Positions 16,104 to 23,663 of a stretch of DNA of 23,663 bases are shown in pieces. A program made the position numbers and the translations under genes. Position 1 is the stretch's first letter, and every line of letters begins with the position of its first letter. The stretch comes from Lachnospiraceae bacterium (GTDB taxonomy: Bacteria > Bacillota_A > Clostridia > Lachnospirales > Lachnospiraceae). The notes beneath the pieces are model-generated. The model did not search any database. It was not told the origin of the DNA and was given only the letters and a program-made list of their open reading frames with translations. The stretch is taken from the NCBI GenBank assembly GCA_009774465.1, contig VSNT01000061.1, positions 1 to 23,663 on the forward strand, read 5' to 3'.

Positions 16104-16132
16104 ATAATACCATAATATGACAAATATCTCAA
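16104..16132 (-). promoter_or_regulatory. Sigma-A promoter for the KAS III-MCP unit
   Basis: On the minus strand TTGAGA (16127-16132) and TATTAT (16104-16109) are 17 bases apart, with a TGG extended -10. It lies about 90 bases before the KAS III-like start codon. Confidence 0.65.
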
Positions 16133-16180
16133 GGAATTATCAGTGCCTTTCTATAGAACTTTAAATACATATTCATTTTT

Positions 16181-16256
16181 CCGCAACCAGCAGTTTATCA
16201 CATTGAAACAAAAGGTTGCTGCATTGCAAGCCAGACTGGGTAGTCCGCAACTGCAG
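16181..16256 (+). promoter_or_regulatory. Structured leader before the MFS gene
   Basis: In the 282-bp gap before the MFS gene, GGTTGC (16214-16219) can pair either with GCAACC (16183-16188) upstream or, through GTTGC, with GCAAC (16247-16251) downstream. A small GACT-GGGT-AGTC hairpin (16234-16245) sits inside the second. The two pairings exclude each other, as in attenuators, but no T-run follows. I could not find a convincing plus-strand promoter. Confidence 0.3.
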
Positions 16257-16296
16257 GCAAATGTTATATCTATAAAAAACGTGAAAGGAAAAACCT

Positions 16297-17556
16297 ATGT
16301 TGGAAAAAAATTTTATACTTATAGTTATTGGACAGATCATTTCTTTATTTGGAAATGCAATTCTCCGATTTGCCCTGCCTCTTTATCTTTTAAATGAAAC
16401 AGACTCTGCCATGCTTTTTGGCCTGGTATCGGCCTGTTCCTTTATTCCAATGATACTTTTATCCCCTGTGGGAGGTATGATTGCGGACCGGGTAAACAAA
16501 AGAAATATTATGGTTATTTTAGATTTTTTTACCGCTTTTATTACTTTACTTTTTACTTTATATTTTAACCTTTTTAATTTAACTGTGGTAATTCTTGTAA
16601 TGCTGACTCTTCTTTATGGAATACAGGCTGCTTACCAGCCCGCTGTACAGGCCAGCATTCCTCTTCTTATGTCAAAAGAAAATCTAATAAAAGGAAATGC
16701 CACAATTAATTTAATCTCTTCTCTGGCTTCCTTAATGGGACCAATTGCAGGAGGCGCCATTTTTGGACTTTTTGGGTTATACCCTATTTTATATATCAGT
16801 ATTCCATGTTTTATTTTCTCTGCTATTATGGAACTTTTTATTCAAATTCCATACAGGCGGCGTACTGCCCAGGCTTCTATCATGAAAACATTCAAAATGG
16901 ATTTAAAGGAAAGCTTGAAATTTATCAGAAATGAAAAACCTGTTATCTGGAAATTATCTATTGCGGCAGCTTCTGTAAATTTATTTTTCAGTTCACTTAT
17001 TAATATTGCTTTGCCTGTTATAATTACACAGTCCCTTGGTTTCTCCGTAACTGTCGGAAATCAATTATATGGATATGCACAGGGAGCATTGGCTGCAGGA
17101 AGCCTGCTTGGCGGATTGATGGCCGGTATTTTATCCAAAAAGGCAAAGCCGCAGAACCAATACCTGCTGCTTATTTTTACTTCTTTATCATTACTTCCAA
17201 TTGCGGCAGTATTATTTCTTGTTCCACCGGCAATGGTTATATATTATGTTATCATCATATGCTGTTTTTTTATGATAACTCTTTCCTCTCTGCTCTCAAT
17301 TATAATGATTTCTTATATGCAGATGCTTACACCTGAACACATGCTTGGAAAAATTACATCCTGCGTTATGTGCATTTGTATGTGCTCCCAGCCTGTAGGC
17401 CAGGCTGTTTATGGATTTTTGATTGAACATTTTAAGAATCAATTGTCGTTCATTTTCCTGCTGGCCTTTATTATTACCACGCTGATTGCCCTTACCAGCA
17501 AAAAAATATTTAAAGAAATCCATCAGGCTTTGTATGCTAATGACAATATGCCGTAA
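16297..17556 (+). CDS. MFS transporter (drug-efflux-like)
   Basis: A 419-residue membrane protein of the major facilitator superfamily, about 12 membrane helices in two halves separated by a charged loop near 190-215 (KMDLKESLKFIRNEKP). The motif A loop between helices 2 and 3 is clear: GGMIADRVNKRNIM (about 59-72). The pattern resembles proton-driven exporters of the macrolide-efflux (Mef-like) branch, but the substrate is not predictable. AAAGGA precedes the ATG at 7 bases. The gene stands alone on the plus strand, diverges from the KAS III unit, and its 3' end overlaps the convergent acyltransferase gene by 34 bp. Confidence 0.92.
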   Translation: MLEKNFILIVIGQIISLFGNAILRFALPLYLLNETDSAMLFGLVSACSFIPMILLSPVGGMIADRVNKRNIMVILDFFTAFITLLFTLYFNLFNLTVVILVMLTLLYGIQAAYQPAVQASIPLLMSKENLIKGNATINLISSLASLMGPIAGGAIFGLFGLYPILYISIPCFIFSAIMELFIQIPYRRRTAQASIMKTFKMDLKESLKFIRNEKPVIWKLSIAAASVNLFFSSLINIALPVIITQSLGFSVTVGNQLYGYAQGALAAGSLLGGLMAGILSKKAKPQNQYLLLIFTSLSLLPIAAVLFLVPPAMVIYYVIIICCFFMITLSSLLSIIMISYMQMLTPEHMLGKITSCVMCICMCSQPVGQAVYGFLIEHFKNQLSFIFLLAFIITTLIALTSKKIFKEIHQALYANDNMP

Positions 17557-18290
17557 ATCACAGGCTGATGCAGCATGTAGATAAGAAGAGAATGCTTTCC
17601 CAAAAAAGAAAGAGGGCTGATTCCCCTGACAAAGTACTTGTCTAAAAATTTTCCGCTGCCAGCCTTACTTAACATTCCATAAAGAAAATATCCGGATAAA
17701 AATAAGAAAAGCCAGGGAAATAAGGAAAAATAATCTGTTGAATAAAAATCCGGAGATGGAAACCCTAAAAATGTCATAACCGGTCCTTTGTATAAACCGG
17801 CCGGTAAATGAAATTCAAACAAATCTTTCAACCCCAGGTAACCATAATTTATTTTCTTTGTCATGACAAAAAGCAATATGGAAACTGCCAGACCTGTGGC
17901 AGAAGGTATCTTTTTTAAAACCTTTTGAAGCGGAATCATAAGCAGCATACAGCTTCCAATCAATGTAAGAACGCCAAACACCACCCTGTCCCGGGAAAGA
18001 AATAATATGGTAATTACAGAAATAACTGCTCCCCCCAAAAAAACAATAAGTCCGCGTTTTGCTGGTTTTTTTCCTAAAGACCAGCAAAATCCGGACAATA
18101 AAATAAATGTTTGGCATATACTCTGCTGCCAGAGGTAAGCACCGGTTCCCTGATACCAGCTAAAGTTTTGCCCAAATAAATAAACCAGATCCCAGCAGGC
18201 ATGATATAAAATCATACTGATCAGTACCAGTCCTCTGATACTGTCTAAAAGCTCATATCGTTTTTTTCCACTTTTTTCTTCCATTTCCAT
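17523..18290 (-). CDS. DUF1624 / HGSNAT-like membrane acyltransferase
   Basis: A 255-residue membrane protein with about seven hydrophobic helices. The N-terminal YELLDSIRGLVLISMILYHA (12-31) with Arg19 and His30, and the HSLLIYMLHQPV segment near the C-terminus, match the DUF1624/heparan-alpha-glucosaminide N-acetyltransferase-like family. That family is related to acyltransferase-3 proteins, which move acetyl groups across the membrane onto sugars. The substrate is unknown. GGAGG lies 12 bases before the ATG, longer than usual spacing; no better start was seen. Its stop lies inside the MFS gene on the other strand. It follows the 234-residue membrane protein gene by 79 bp and may share its transcript. 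Confidence 0.78.
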   Translation of the reverse strand: MEMEEKSGKKRYELLDSIRGLVLISMILYHACWDLVYLFGQNFSWYQGTGAYLWQQSICQTFILLSGFCWSLGKKPAKRGLIVFLGGAVISVITILFLSRDRVVFGVLTLIGSCMLLMIPLQKVLKKIPSATGLAVSILLFVMTKKINYGYLGLKDLFEFHLPAGLYKGPVMTFLGFPSPDFYSTDYFSLFPWLFLFLSGYFLYGMLSKAGSGKFLDKYFVRGISPLSFLGKHSLLIYMLHQPVIYGILSLAYKA

Positions 18291-18369
18291 AAAAGAATCT
18301 TACCTCCGGATTTATCTTAAAGTATTTCTTTATCAACTTTATCATAAAGAATGCTTTCTTTCCAATTAT

Positions 18370-19074
18370 TTAAGCAAAAAATTCTTCCAGAAGATTTTCC
18401 AGTTCATCCTGATGCTTATTGGGAATCCGTTCTACTACAGCCTTTGGTTTTTCTTCCGGCATTGCTGCCTTTTCTGCTTCCGGTTCTTTTTCAAATAACA
18501 ATTCTTTTGCGTACTTTTCCCGCTTTTTTATTCCTTCCTCCAAAGCATTTTCTCTTTCCGTTTCCAGTCTTGGCGCATAATGATTTTCCAGATAGTCTAC
18601 CAGATTTATCTTAAGCGCTTTTCTTTTTTCTGACACATCCACAATTCCCGACACGGAAAAGTATAAATACAGTCCCAGTATACTGATTAAATAATAGGGT
18701 ATGATCTGGAATAAAGTGCTTCCTGCTGCCAGAGAAAGGCAGATGGAAACCCCTGTAGTGAGCACAGACAACATCATCATCTGACCTGCTATGTAATTTA
18801 ACCGGTTAAGACGGATTCCTGCAATACGTATTTTTTGAAGAAACTTGTCCACAAATACTCCCGTATTAACCATTTTACCATTTAACTTGTAATAATTAGC
18901 ATATTTTTGTTTACACTGTTTTAAAAACCTGTTTTCTGTTGCAGACATATTATCCGATTCTGAAATCATTTTTTGATATATGATACCGGAAATAATCTGA
19001 CATATCATACTGGACAGCAGAAAAAAAGAAATCAAACCTGTAAGTATTTTGTGTTCATAAATAATTGTAAACAT
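18370..19074 (-). CDS. Membrane protein of unknown function
   Basis: I do not recognise this 234-residue protein. It has a membrane helix at about residues 10-30 (LTGLISFFLLSSMICQIISG), a charged helical stretch, then two further hydrophobic segments at about 96-120 and 123-145 (IIPYYLISILGLYLYFSVSG). A cytoplasmic-looking tail very rich in Glu and Lys ends in HQDELENLLEEFFA. Start: ATG at 19072-19074 with a strong AAAGGAGG five bases before it; an in-frame upstream extension to 19152 would cross the promoter and is rejected. The C-terminal motif may be a docking peptide (speculation). Confidence 0.7.
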   Translation of the reverse strand: MFTIIYEHKILTGLISFFLLSSMICQIISGIIYQKMISESDNMSATENRFLKQCKQKYANYYKLNGKMVNTGVFVDKFLQKIRIAGIRLNRLNYIAGQMMMLSVLTTGVSICLSLAAGSTLFQIIPYYLISILGLYLYFSVSGIVDVSEKRKALKINLVDYLENHYAPRLETERENALEEGIKKREKYAKELLFEKEPEAEKAAMPEEKPKAVVERIPNKHQDELENLLEEFFA

Positions 19075-19095
19075 ATTTCCTCCTTTCCTTACTAT

Positions 19096-19124
19096 ATTAT
19101 AGAGGAAGAGGTTTTTTCTCTCAA
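19096..19124 (-). promoter_or_regulatory. Sigma-A promoter for the unknown membrane protein gene
   Basis: On the minus strand TTGAGA (19119-19124) and a perfect TATAAT (19096-19101) are 17 bases apart, 21 bases before the ATG. Confidence 0.8.
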
Positions 19125-19177
19125 TAAGGCAGGGCTTGTAATTCCTCGCCAAATTTCGTCAAAATATCTTTTCATGC

Positions 19178-19206
19178 TGGAAAAAATCTCAATTTTCTGC
19201 TATACT
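19178..19206 (+). promoter_or_regulatory. Extended -10 promoter for TSCPD-murG
   Basis: TGGAAA (19178-19183) and TATACT (19201-19206) are 17 bases apart, with TG one base before the -10 (extended -10). It ends 27 bases before the TSCPD start codon. Confidence 0.55.
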
Positions 19207-19233
19207 TATCCATTAAAGAAAGGATGAGAAATT

Positions 19234-19482
19234 ATGAAATATCAAACAAAAGGTACCTGTTCAACTTCTATTGATGTTGAAGTGGAAAATGGCAAAGTTA
19301 AATTTGTAGAATTTTTTGGAGGATGTAATGGAAACTTAAAGGGCATTGCAAATCTGGTAACAGGCATGTCCGTGGATGAGGCCATTATGAAATTAAAAGG
19401 AATCCGATGCGGTTTCAAGACTACCTCATGCCCTGACCAGCTTGCCCATGCTCTTGAAATGCTGAAAAGTGAAAACAATTAA
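19234..19482 (+). CDS. TSCPD domain protein (TIGR03905 type)
   Basis: An 82-residue protein of unknown biochemical function. It is a stand-alone TSCPD domain: TSCPDQL at about 64-70 near the C-terminus, with the GGCNGNLKGIAN stretch at about 29-40. TSCPD domains are otherwise found at the C-terminus of some ribonucleotide reductases and in small proteins like this; the Cys residues suggest metal or redox binding (inference). AAAGGA precedes the ATG at 10 bases. It ends 17 bp before murG, so the two are probably one transcript. Confidence 0.9.
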   Translation: MKYQTKGTCSTSIDVEVENGKVKFVEFFGGCNGNLKGIANLVTGMSVDEAIMKLKGIRCGFKTTSCPDQLAHALEMLKSENN

Positions 19483-19499
19483 AACCGGAGGCTTTATTT

Positions 19500-20588
19500 A
19501 TGAGTAGTAATTCTGTCTTAAATAAAAAAATAGTCCTTACAGGAGGCGGAACAGCAGGTCACGTTACACCTAATATTGCTCTTTTGCCGTATTTAAAAGA
19601 AGCCGGATATGAAGTTTCTTACATTGGATCTTATGATGGAATTGAAAAGAAACTGATTACTGACTTTGATATTCCCTATTATGGAATTGCTACCGGTAAA
19701 TTCAGAAGATATCTGGATCTTAAAAACCTGACAGATCCTTTCCGTGTAATCAAAGGATTGGCTCAGGCCCGGAAATACCTGAAAAAAATAAAGCCGGATG
19801 TGATTTTTTCCAAAGGGGGATTTGTAAGCGTACCTGTCGTAAGGGCGGCCGCATCTTTGCATATTCCCTGCATTATCCATGAATCCGATATGACTCCGGG
19901 GCTTGCAAATAAGCTCTGCATTCCTGTTGCAAAACGAGTCTGCTGCAATTTTCCTGAAACATTATCCATGCTTCCAAAAGAAAAAGCAGTCCTTACAGGT
20001 TCTCCAATCAGAGATGAATTGACAAAGGGTGATAAGCTTTCAGCTCTTGACTTATGTAATTTTACTGCCAATAAACCTGTGATTATGGTAATTGGAGGAA
20101 GTTTAGGCGCTGCATCTGTAAATAAGGTTGTACGTGAAGCGCTTCCAAAGCTGTTAAATGATTTTCAGATTGTTCATATCTGTGGAAAAGATAAAATTGA
20201 CAATATGCTTCTTCATATGGAAGGATATATACAGTTTGAATATGTAAAAAGTGAATTAAAAGATCTGTTTGCTATGGCGGACATCGTGATTTCCCGTGCA
20301 GGCGCTAATTCCATCTGTGAATTGCTGGCACTGAAAAAACCTAATCTGTTAATTCCATTATCTGCAAACAGCAGCCGGGGAGACCAGATTTTAAATGCAA
20401 AATCCTTTGAATCACAGGGATTTTCTATGGTAATTGATGACGATTATCTTTCCGCTGACCTTCTTGTGGAAAAAGTTACGGAATTGTATTTTACAAGGCA
20501 GACTTACATTGACGCTATGGGAAAAAGCAATCAGCTGAGTTCCATTAAAACTATTATGCGTTTAATTGAAGATGCTTCTCATGCATAG
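19500..20588 (+). CDS. murG: MurG: UDP-GlcNAc:lipid I GlcNAc transferase
   Basis: Adds N-acetylglucosamine to lipid I to make lipid II, the final cytosolic step of peptidoglycan precursor synthesis, at the inner face of the membrane (GT28 family). The 362-residue protein has the two G loops GGGTAGH (15-21) and FSKGGFVSVP (103-112), IIHESDMTPGLANKL (125-139), GGSLGAASVN (199-208) and the sugar-nucleotide site SRAGANSICELLAL (265-278). GGAGG precedes the ATG at 9 bases. It is not in a division/cell wall cluster; its partner is the TSCPD gene. It may be a second copy in the genome (cannot be told here). The last 35 bp overlap the convergent LacI gene. Confidence 0.95.
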   Translation: MSSNSVLNKKIVLTGGGTAGHVTPNIALLPYLKEAGYEVSYIGSYDGIEKKLITDFDIPYYGIATGKFRRYLDLKNLTDPFRVIKGLAQARKYLKKIKPDVIFSKGGFVSVPVVRAAASLHIPCIIHESDMTPGLANKLCIPVAKRVCCNFPETLSMLPKEKAVLTGSPIRDELTKGDKLSALDLCNFTANKPVIMVIGGSLGAASVNKVVREALPKLLNDFQIVHICGKDKIDNMLLHMEGYIQFEYVKSELKDLFAMADIVISRAGANSICELLALKKPNLLIPLSANSSRGDQILNAKSFESQGFSMVIDDDYLSADLLVEKVTELYFTRQTYIDAMGKSNQLSSIKTIMRLIEDASHA

Positions 20589-21597
20589 GTATTTTTCCAT
20601 CTCTCATGCAGGTGGATTCACGTTCAATAATTCTGCCCTTAAGTACTTCAATTTTACCTGATTCTTCTTTTTTTATCAGTCTCATTAAATAGTCAACTGA
20701 CATGGAACCCTGCTCATCAAAGGAAGTTCTTATAGTTGTGACAGATGGTCTTACCAGTTGTGAAATTTCTATATCGTCACAGCCAATTACACTAACCTGT
20801 TCAGGAACTTTAATTCCTTTATCCAAAAGAGCTTCTACAGTACCGATAGCACTTAAATCATTACTTGCAAAAATGGCTTCAGGCAGAGGTTTTCCTGATT
20901 CAACAAATTCTGACACGGAATGATAAGCAGTATTTTTTTCAAATTTACCCTGCAGGATATAATCATCTGCAAGTTTAATTCCTGACTGCCCCAGCACATC
21001 CTGAAATCCTTTCAGCCTTTCTATATTATCAAAACTGTTTCCGGAACCATATATATAAGCAAAAGTGGTGTGCCCCAATTTAAGCAAATACTTTCCGGCA
21101 AGCTCACCTTCATAATACGGATCAAAAACCACACTGGATAAATACTTTCCCTTTTGTTTTCTGTCAATAAAAACAACAGGTATATCATTTTCTGATAAAA
21201 GCTTAACTTCCCTGTCCTTTATAAATTTATTCATAATAATAGCGCCATCTACCCGGTGGCCTAAAAGATTGATCATTGCATTATCAACCTTATCACTGAT
21301 AAATATATTAAGCTCATAGCCATAAGACTGACAGCTTTTATAAATAGAATCAGCCAGCATACCATGATAAGATCCTGTCAGACATGTTATAAAAAGGCCG
21401 ATCACTTTCGTTGCCTGTGACTTTAAATTTTTCCCATTTAAATTTGGGACGTAATGCAGCCTTTCCGCTACCTCCAGAATATGCTGTTTGGTAAATGGGT
21501 GAAGTACATCCACACCATTAAGAGCATTAGATACTGTTGAAATTGAAACGCCTGCTTCTCTTGCTACATCTTTAATCGTTACTTTTCGTGAAGTCAC
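20554..21597 (-). CDS. LacI family transcriptional regulator
   Basis: A 347-residue regulator with the LacI helix-turn-helix and hinge (VTIKDVAREAGVSISTVSNA, about 6-25) and a periplasmic-binding-protein-like sugar domain (about 60-340; VIGLFIT, then EAIFASNDLSAIGTVEALLDKGIKVPEQVSVIGCDD). I chose the GTG at 21595-21597, which has GGAG seven bases upstream; the ATG at 21618 lacks a ribosome binding site. No sugar transport or catabolic operon is next to it, so its target is unclear. It overlaps murG's 3' end by 35 bp and diverges from the 91-residue gene. A palindrome at 21644-21653 may be its own operator. Confidence 0.93.
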   Translation of the reverse strand: MTSRKVTIKDVAREAGVSISTVSNALNGVDVLHPFTKQHILEVAERLHYVPNLNGKNLKSQATKVIGLFITCLTGSYHGMLADSIYKSCQSYGYELNIFISDKVDNAMINLLGHRVDGAIIMNKFIKDREVKLLSENDIPVVFIDRKQKGKYLSSVVFDPYYEGELAGKYLLKLGHTTFAYIYGSGNSFDNIERLKGFQDVLGQSGIKLADDYILQGKFEKNTAYHSVSEFVESGKPLPEAIFASNDLSAIGTVEALLDKGIKVPEQVSVIGCDDIEISQLVRPSVTTIRTSFDEQGSMSVDYLMRLIKKEESGKIEVLKGRIIERESTCMRDGKIPMHEKHLQLNA

Positions 21598-21643
21598 TTT
21601 TTTTCTCCATCTTTGCATGATTTGTTTACGGATTTATAATTTA

Positions 21644-21653
21644 ATGTTAACAT
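21644..21653. promoter_or_regulatory. Candidate operator between lacI-type gene and the 91-residue gene
   Basis: ATGTTAACAT is a perfect 10-bp palindrome, and the symmetry extends to 16 of 18 bases (TTTAATG...CATAAAA). It lies 47 bases upstream of the LacI-type start and 46 before the divergent gene. LacI-family sites are palindromes of this size, but the usual central CG is absent. Confidence 0.35.
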
Positions 21654-21698
21654 AAAAGATATGAAGTAATCAAAACAAATTTAAGGAATATTAAAATT

Positions 21699-21974
21699 AT
21701 GGATGAAAAAATTACAATTGACTTTTTATGGGAATTATTGATAAAGCACCAAAATGAAACTTTCTATACCATGAAACGTCTTCCCTTTACTTATTATGTT
21801 AAGGGAGGAGAAATTTTTGTGGACAGACGCTCTAAATCAATTACAAAAGCTACTTTTTCCCAGGCCCTTGAAAAAATAAAAAATGATCCGGAGCATATTA
21901 CCGGTCCTAAATCTTTATGTGTTTTCGGCGCTCCGTATATATGGGCTATTTTAAAAACCTTTCAAATTGTGTGA
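21699..21974 (+). CDS. Small protein of unknown function
   Basis: A 91-residue soluble protein that I cannot assign to a named family, although similar short proteins occur in Lachnospiraceae to my memory. Visible features: an N-terminal helix (TIDFLWELLIKHQNETFYTM), a probable beta hairpin (FTYYVKGGEIFVDRRSKSIT), a helix (TFSQALEKIKND) and a C-terminal GPKSLCVFGAPYIWAILKTF segment. AAGGA lies 11 bases before the ATG. Its stop is directly adjacent (no gap) to the stop of the convergent SGNH-like gene. It diverges from the LacI-type regulator, which could control it. Confidence 0.7.
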   Translation: MDEKITIDFLWELLIKHQNETFYTMKRLPFTYYVKGGEIFVDRRSKSITKATFSQALEKIKNDPEHITGPKSLCVFGAPYIWAILKTFQIV

Positions 21975-23054
21975 TCAATCATCATATAAATCTACTTTGA
22001 TTTGATCCTCATAGGGTTTTATTAGTTCGTTTACGATCTCATAAGAAAGATCTCTCATTTCATTAATGTTTTCCCTGTAATTATCAAGGTTTATTCTGTG
22101 CCTGTCATTTATCATGCTGTCACAGATATAATGATTGATCTCCGGAGAAAAGTGCAGAATATCCATGTAATTTTCCAGATTGGTAATGACCTCCCTGTCA
22201 TTTTGAAAATAGTAAAATTTCACATTTTCAAAGGAAAGCAGAGTTTTCATTGCATATTCCATATTATAAAGATAGCTCTCTGTATCTCCCTCTCTGTATA
22301 TATTATCCCACCAGAGCATAGAGTAAGGGGGAATAAATATATAAAATATAGTGTCAGGGTGTGCCTCAATCCGGTCAGTTAACAGTTTCAGATTCTGATT
22401 TAAGATATCTTCATAATATTTTTCCGGTTTCATTTCTGAAACAGAAGGCTTGCGTATATAAAGTCCCAGCGCCATATCCGAATTAAACTGCTTCCACTGA
22501 GCCCAGTTATAAGAATCATTTTCATCATATGCCCCGTCTATCACGGAATTGGCAATCAAATAAGGAATTTTTTCCATTAAAACTCCTTTGTTCAACCAGT
22601 ATTCAATATCATTTATATAATTATCATCATACAAATACATAGGACATCCTGTAAGTTCATAGGTAGTCTGAGCATCTGCTGTAAGCGCAGAAGGATCCAG
22701 ATTATAAAAAACATATTTAATATCCTGATGTTCAAAAGCCAAATCCAAAAGAAAACATAAATCCGCTGTAGCCCCGTATGATCTTATCGCCTTGATTACA
22801 GTACAGTCAAATCCTTTATTAAACCAGTCATTGTAATAATTTTCTGCTACGGAAGATCCTGCAATCACGCTGTCATAATCAAAAGTTTTAAGAGAACCAG
22901 TACATTGATATTCCTTGTCCGTTAATACTGCCTTAAGCCCGGGAAGTGGTTTGTGATACTGAAAAAAGGGATCAAACACCACTACTGCCAGAATACATAA
23001 AAGCAGCAGAATACCACTCCATATACCAAAATGCTTTATATATCTTTTTGACAT
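21975..23054 (-). CDS. SGNH/GDSL-like extracytoplasmic protein linked to MBOAT
   Basis: A 359-residue protein with one N-terminal membrane helix (about 10-28) and an extracytoplasmic domain. It has a GSS motif, DYDSVIAGSSVAENYY (59-74), in the place of the GDS block of SGNH hydrolases, and a D..H pair, DILHFSP (298-304), as the catalytic Asp-His. The position directly after an MBOAT gene (13 bp) matches AlgI/AlgJ- or DltB/DltD-type pairs, in which the MBOAT moves an acyl group across the membrane and the SGNH-type protein finishes transfer to a surface polymer. The ATG at 23052-23054 has GGAG at 7 bases; the in-frame extension to 23216 lies inside the MBOAT gene. The acceptor polymer is unknown. 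Confidence 0.75.
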   Translation of the reverse strand: MSKRYIKHFGIWSGILLLLCILAVVVFDPFFQYHKPLPGLKAVLTDKEYQCTGSLKTFDYDSVIAGSSVAENYYNDWFNKGFDCTVIKAIRSYGATADLCFLLDLAFEHQDIKYVFYNLDPSALTADAQTTYELTGCPMYLYDDNYINDIEYWLNKGVLMEKIPYLIANSVIDGAYDENDSYNWAQWKQFNSDMALGLYIRKPSVSEMKPEKYYEDILNQNLKLLTDRIEAHPDTIFYIFIPPYSMLWWDNIYREGDTESYLYNMEYAMKTLLSFENVKFYYFQNDREVITNLENYMDILHFSPEINHYICDSMINDRHRINLDNYRENINEMRDLSYEIVNELIKPYEDQIKVDLYDD

Positions 23055-23067
23055 AATAATTCTCCAT

Positions 23068-23663
23068 TTAAAAATTAAAGTAAATAAAAGTGCTGACCTG
23101 TGAAAAAGATATGACAGACCATACAAAAATAATAGTGATAAAAAAACAAAGTTTAGAATCCAAAGGATGTTCCTTCGTAATCTGAACTGCATTTTTTCTG
23201 GTAAGAATAAAGGCACTGACTGCTAACAGGAAAACAAACAATATTAAATATCCATACCTAAGTAAATCCGGCGCAGAAAGATTGATCACCTGCTTAATCA
23301 GATAAAATTCAGGAATATCCAGTACTGCTGTAAGTTTATAAATATATCCGGTATTTTTAAATGCAAAAATATTTTTAATCATTTGGAAAGCGTTTGTCAT
23401 GTTCTCACTCCGGAAAAAACATAAGGAAAGATTAAAAAATCCAAAGGTAAATATCCAGCCCAGCCACTTGGGAATTGTAATTCGTGGGGATAATTCCTTA
23501 TTTTTTTCCTTTACTCCCATAATACCAAGGTTGTCCCAAATCACTAAAATCCCCTGCATAACACCCCATACAATAAATGTCCAGTTGGCTCCATGCCACA
23601 GACCGCTTAAAAAGAAAACAATAAAAATATTTAAAATTGTTCTTGTTTTACTCCCCCTGCTCC
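23068..23663 (-). CDS. MBOAT family O-acyltransferase, C-terminal part (cut at window edge)
   Basis: The right edge cuts this gene; 197 C-terminal residues are present. The segment starts SRGSKTRTILNIFIVFFLSG and continues LWHGANWTFIVWG, the MBOAT signature with the catalytic His (23rd residue in the window), as in AlgI and DltB. At least three further membrane helices follow (near WIFTFGFFNLSLCFF, YGYLILFVFLLAVSAFIL and FFITIIFVWSVISFSQ). An apparent ATG at 23559 is internal; the frame is open to the edge. Its product transfers acyl groups (often acetyl or D-alanyl) across the membrane. The SGNH-like partner follows 13 bp later. The gene could be named only with the missing part. Confidence 0.9.
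   Translation of the reverse strand, partial: SRGSKTRTILNIFIVFFLSGLWHGANWTFIVWGVMQGILVIWDNLGIMGVKEKNKELSPRITIPKWLGWIFTFGFFNLSLCFFRSENMTNAFQMIKNIFAFKNTGYIYKLTAVLDIPEFYLIKQVINLSAPDLLRYGYLILFVFLLAVSAFILTRKNAVQITKEHPLDSKLCFFITIIFVWSVISFSQVSTFIYFNF

Noticed and set aside
16143..16397. 84-residue plus-strand ORF overlapping the MFS start, as a real gene
   Set aside because: It overlaps a clear MFS gene by 101 bp and resembles nothing known. I keep only the possibility of a translated leader, listed as a finding.
23055..23216. Extension of the SGNH-like gene into the MBOAT gene
   Set aside because: The extra residues come from a second frame of the MBOAT gene; the ATG at 23054 has a ribosome binding site and is followed by a clean membrane anchor.

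Overview
The window looks like a chromosomal segment of a low-G+C, flagellated and probably spore-forming Firmicute, most likely Lachnospiraceae or a close clostridial relative. The grounds are the AT-rich intergenic DNA, strong AGGAGG-type ribosome binding sites, a BofA sporulation protein, a gut-clostridial style flagellin/FliS pair and several proteins typical of that family. There are no insertion sequences, phage genes or CRISPR repeats. This is core or near-core chromosome and most genes are on the minus strand.

Layout, left to right. Bases 1-271 hold no gene, only hairpins. bofA (minus) and a YaaL/DUF2508-like gene (plus) then diverge. A flagellar cluster read on the minus strand follows: a 1005-residue DUF6240-type protein, a flagellin overlapping its end, and a FliS-like chaperone. 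A 13-bp-stem terminator at 5680-5712 separates it from the next unit, a TPR protein with an AAA-like C-terminus followed by glycogen branching enzyme glgB. Upstream is tatD-rsmA, whose promoter abuts the oppositely directed promoter of a tRNA-Lys(CTT). Next come a 10TM-type heavy-metal exporter, then a two-gene unit of a KAS III-like enzyme and a chemotaxis receptor without an extracytoplasmic sensor domain.

The right half has an MFS exporter on the plus strand, converging with a DUF1624/HGSNAT-like membrane acyltransferase. A small-membrane-protein gene diverges from the TSCPD-murG pair. An orphan LacI regulator converges on murG and diverges from a 91-residue protein of unknown function. 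The window ends in an MBOAT acyltransferase (cut by the window edge) and an SGNH-like partner, a pair typical of cell-surface polysaccharide O-acylation.

How the genes work together: flagellin, FliS and the DUF6240 protein form a filament assembly/export unit; tatD, rsmA and the tRNA form a translation and nucleic-acid housekeeping group; MurG, the MBOAT/SGNH pair and the DUF1624 protein concern the envelope. No single, plainly new system is evident. The least explained items are the large flagellin-linked protein with a FliK-like C-terminus, the TPR protein with an apparently inactive AAA+ domain coupled to glgB, and the KAS III-like protein lacking the usual catalytic His next to a chemoreceptor. 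All function calls are from reading motifs by eye; no searches were run.
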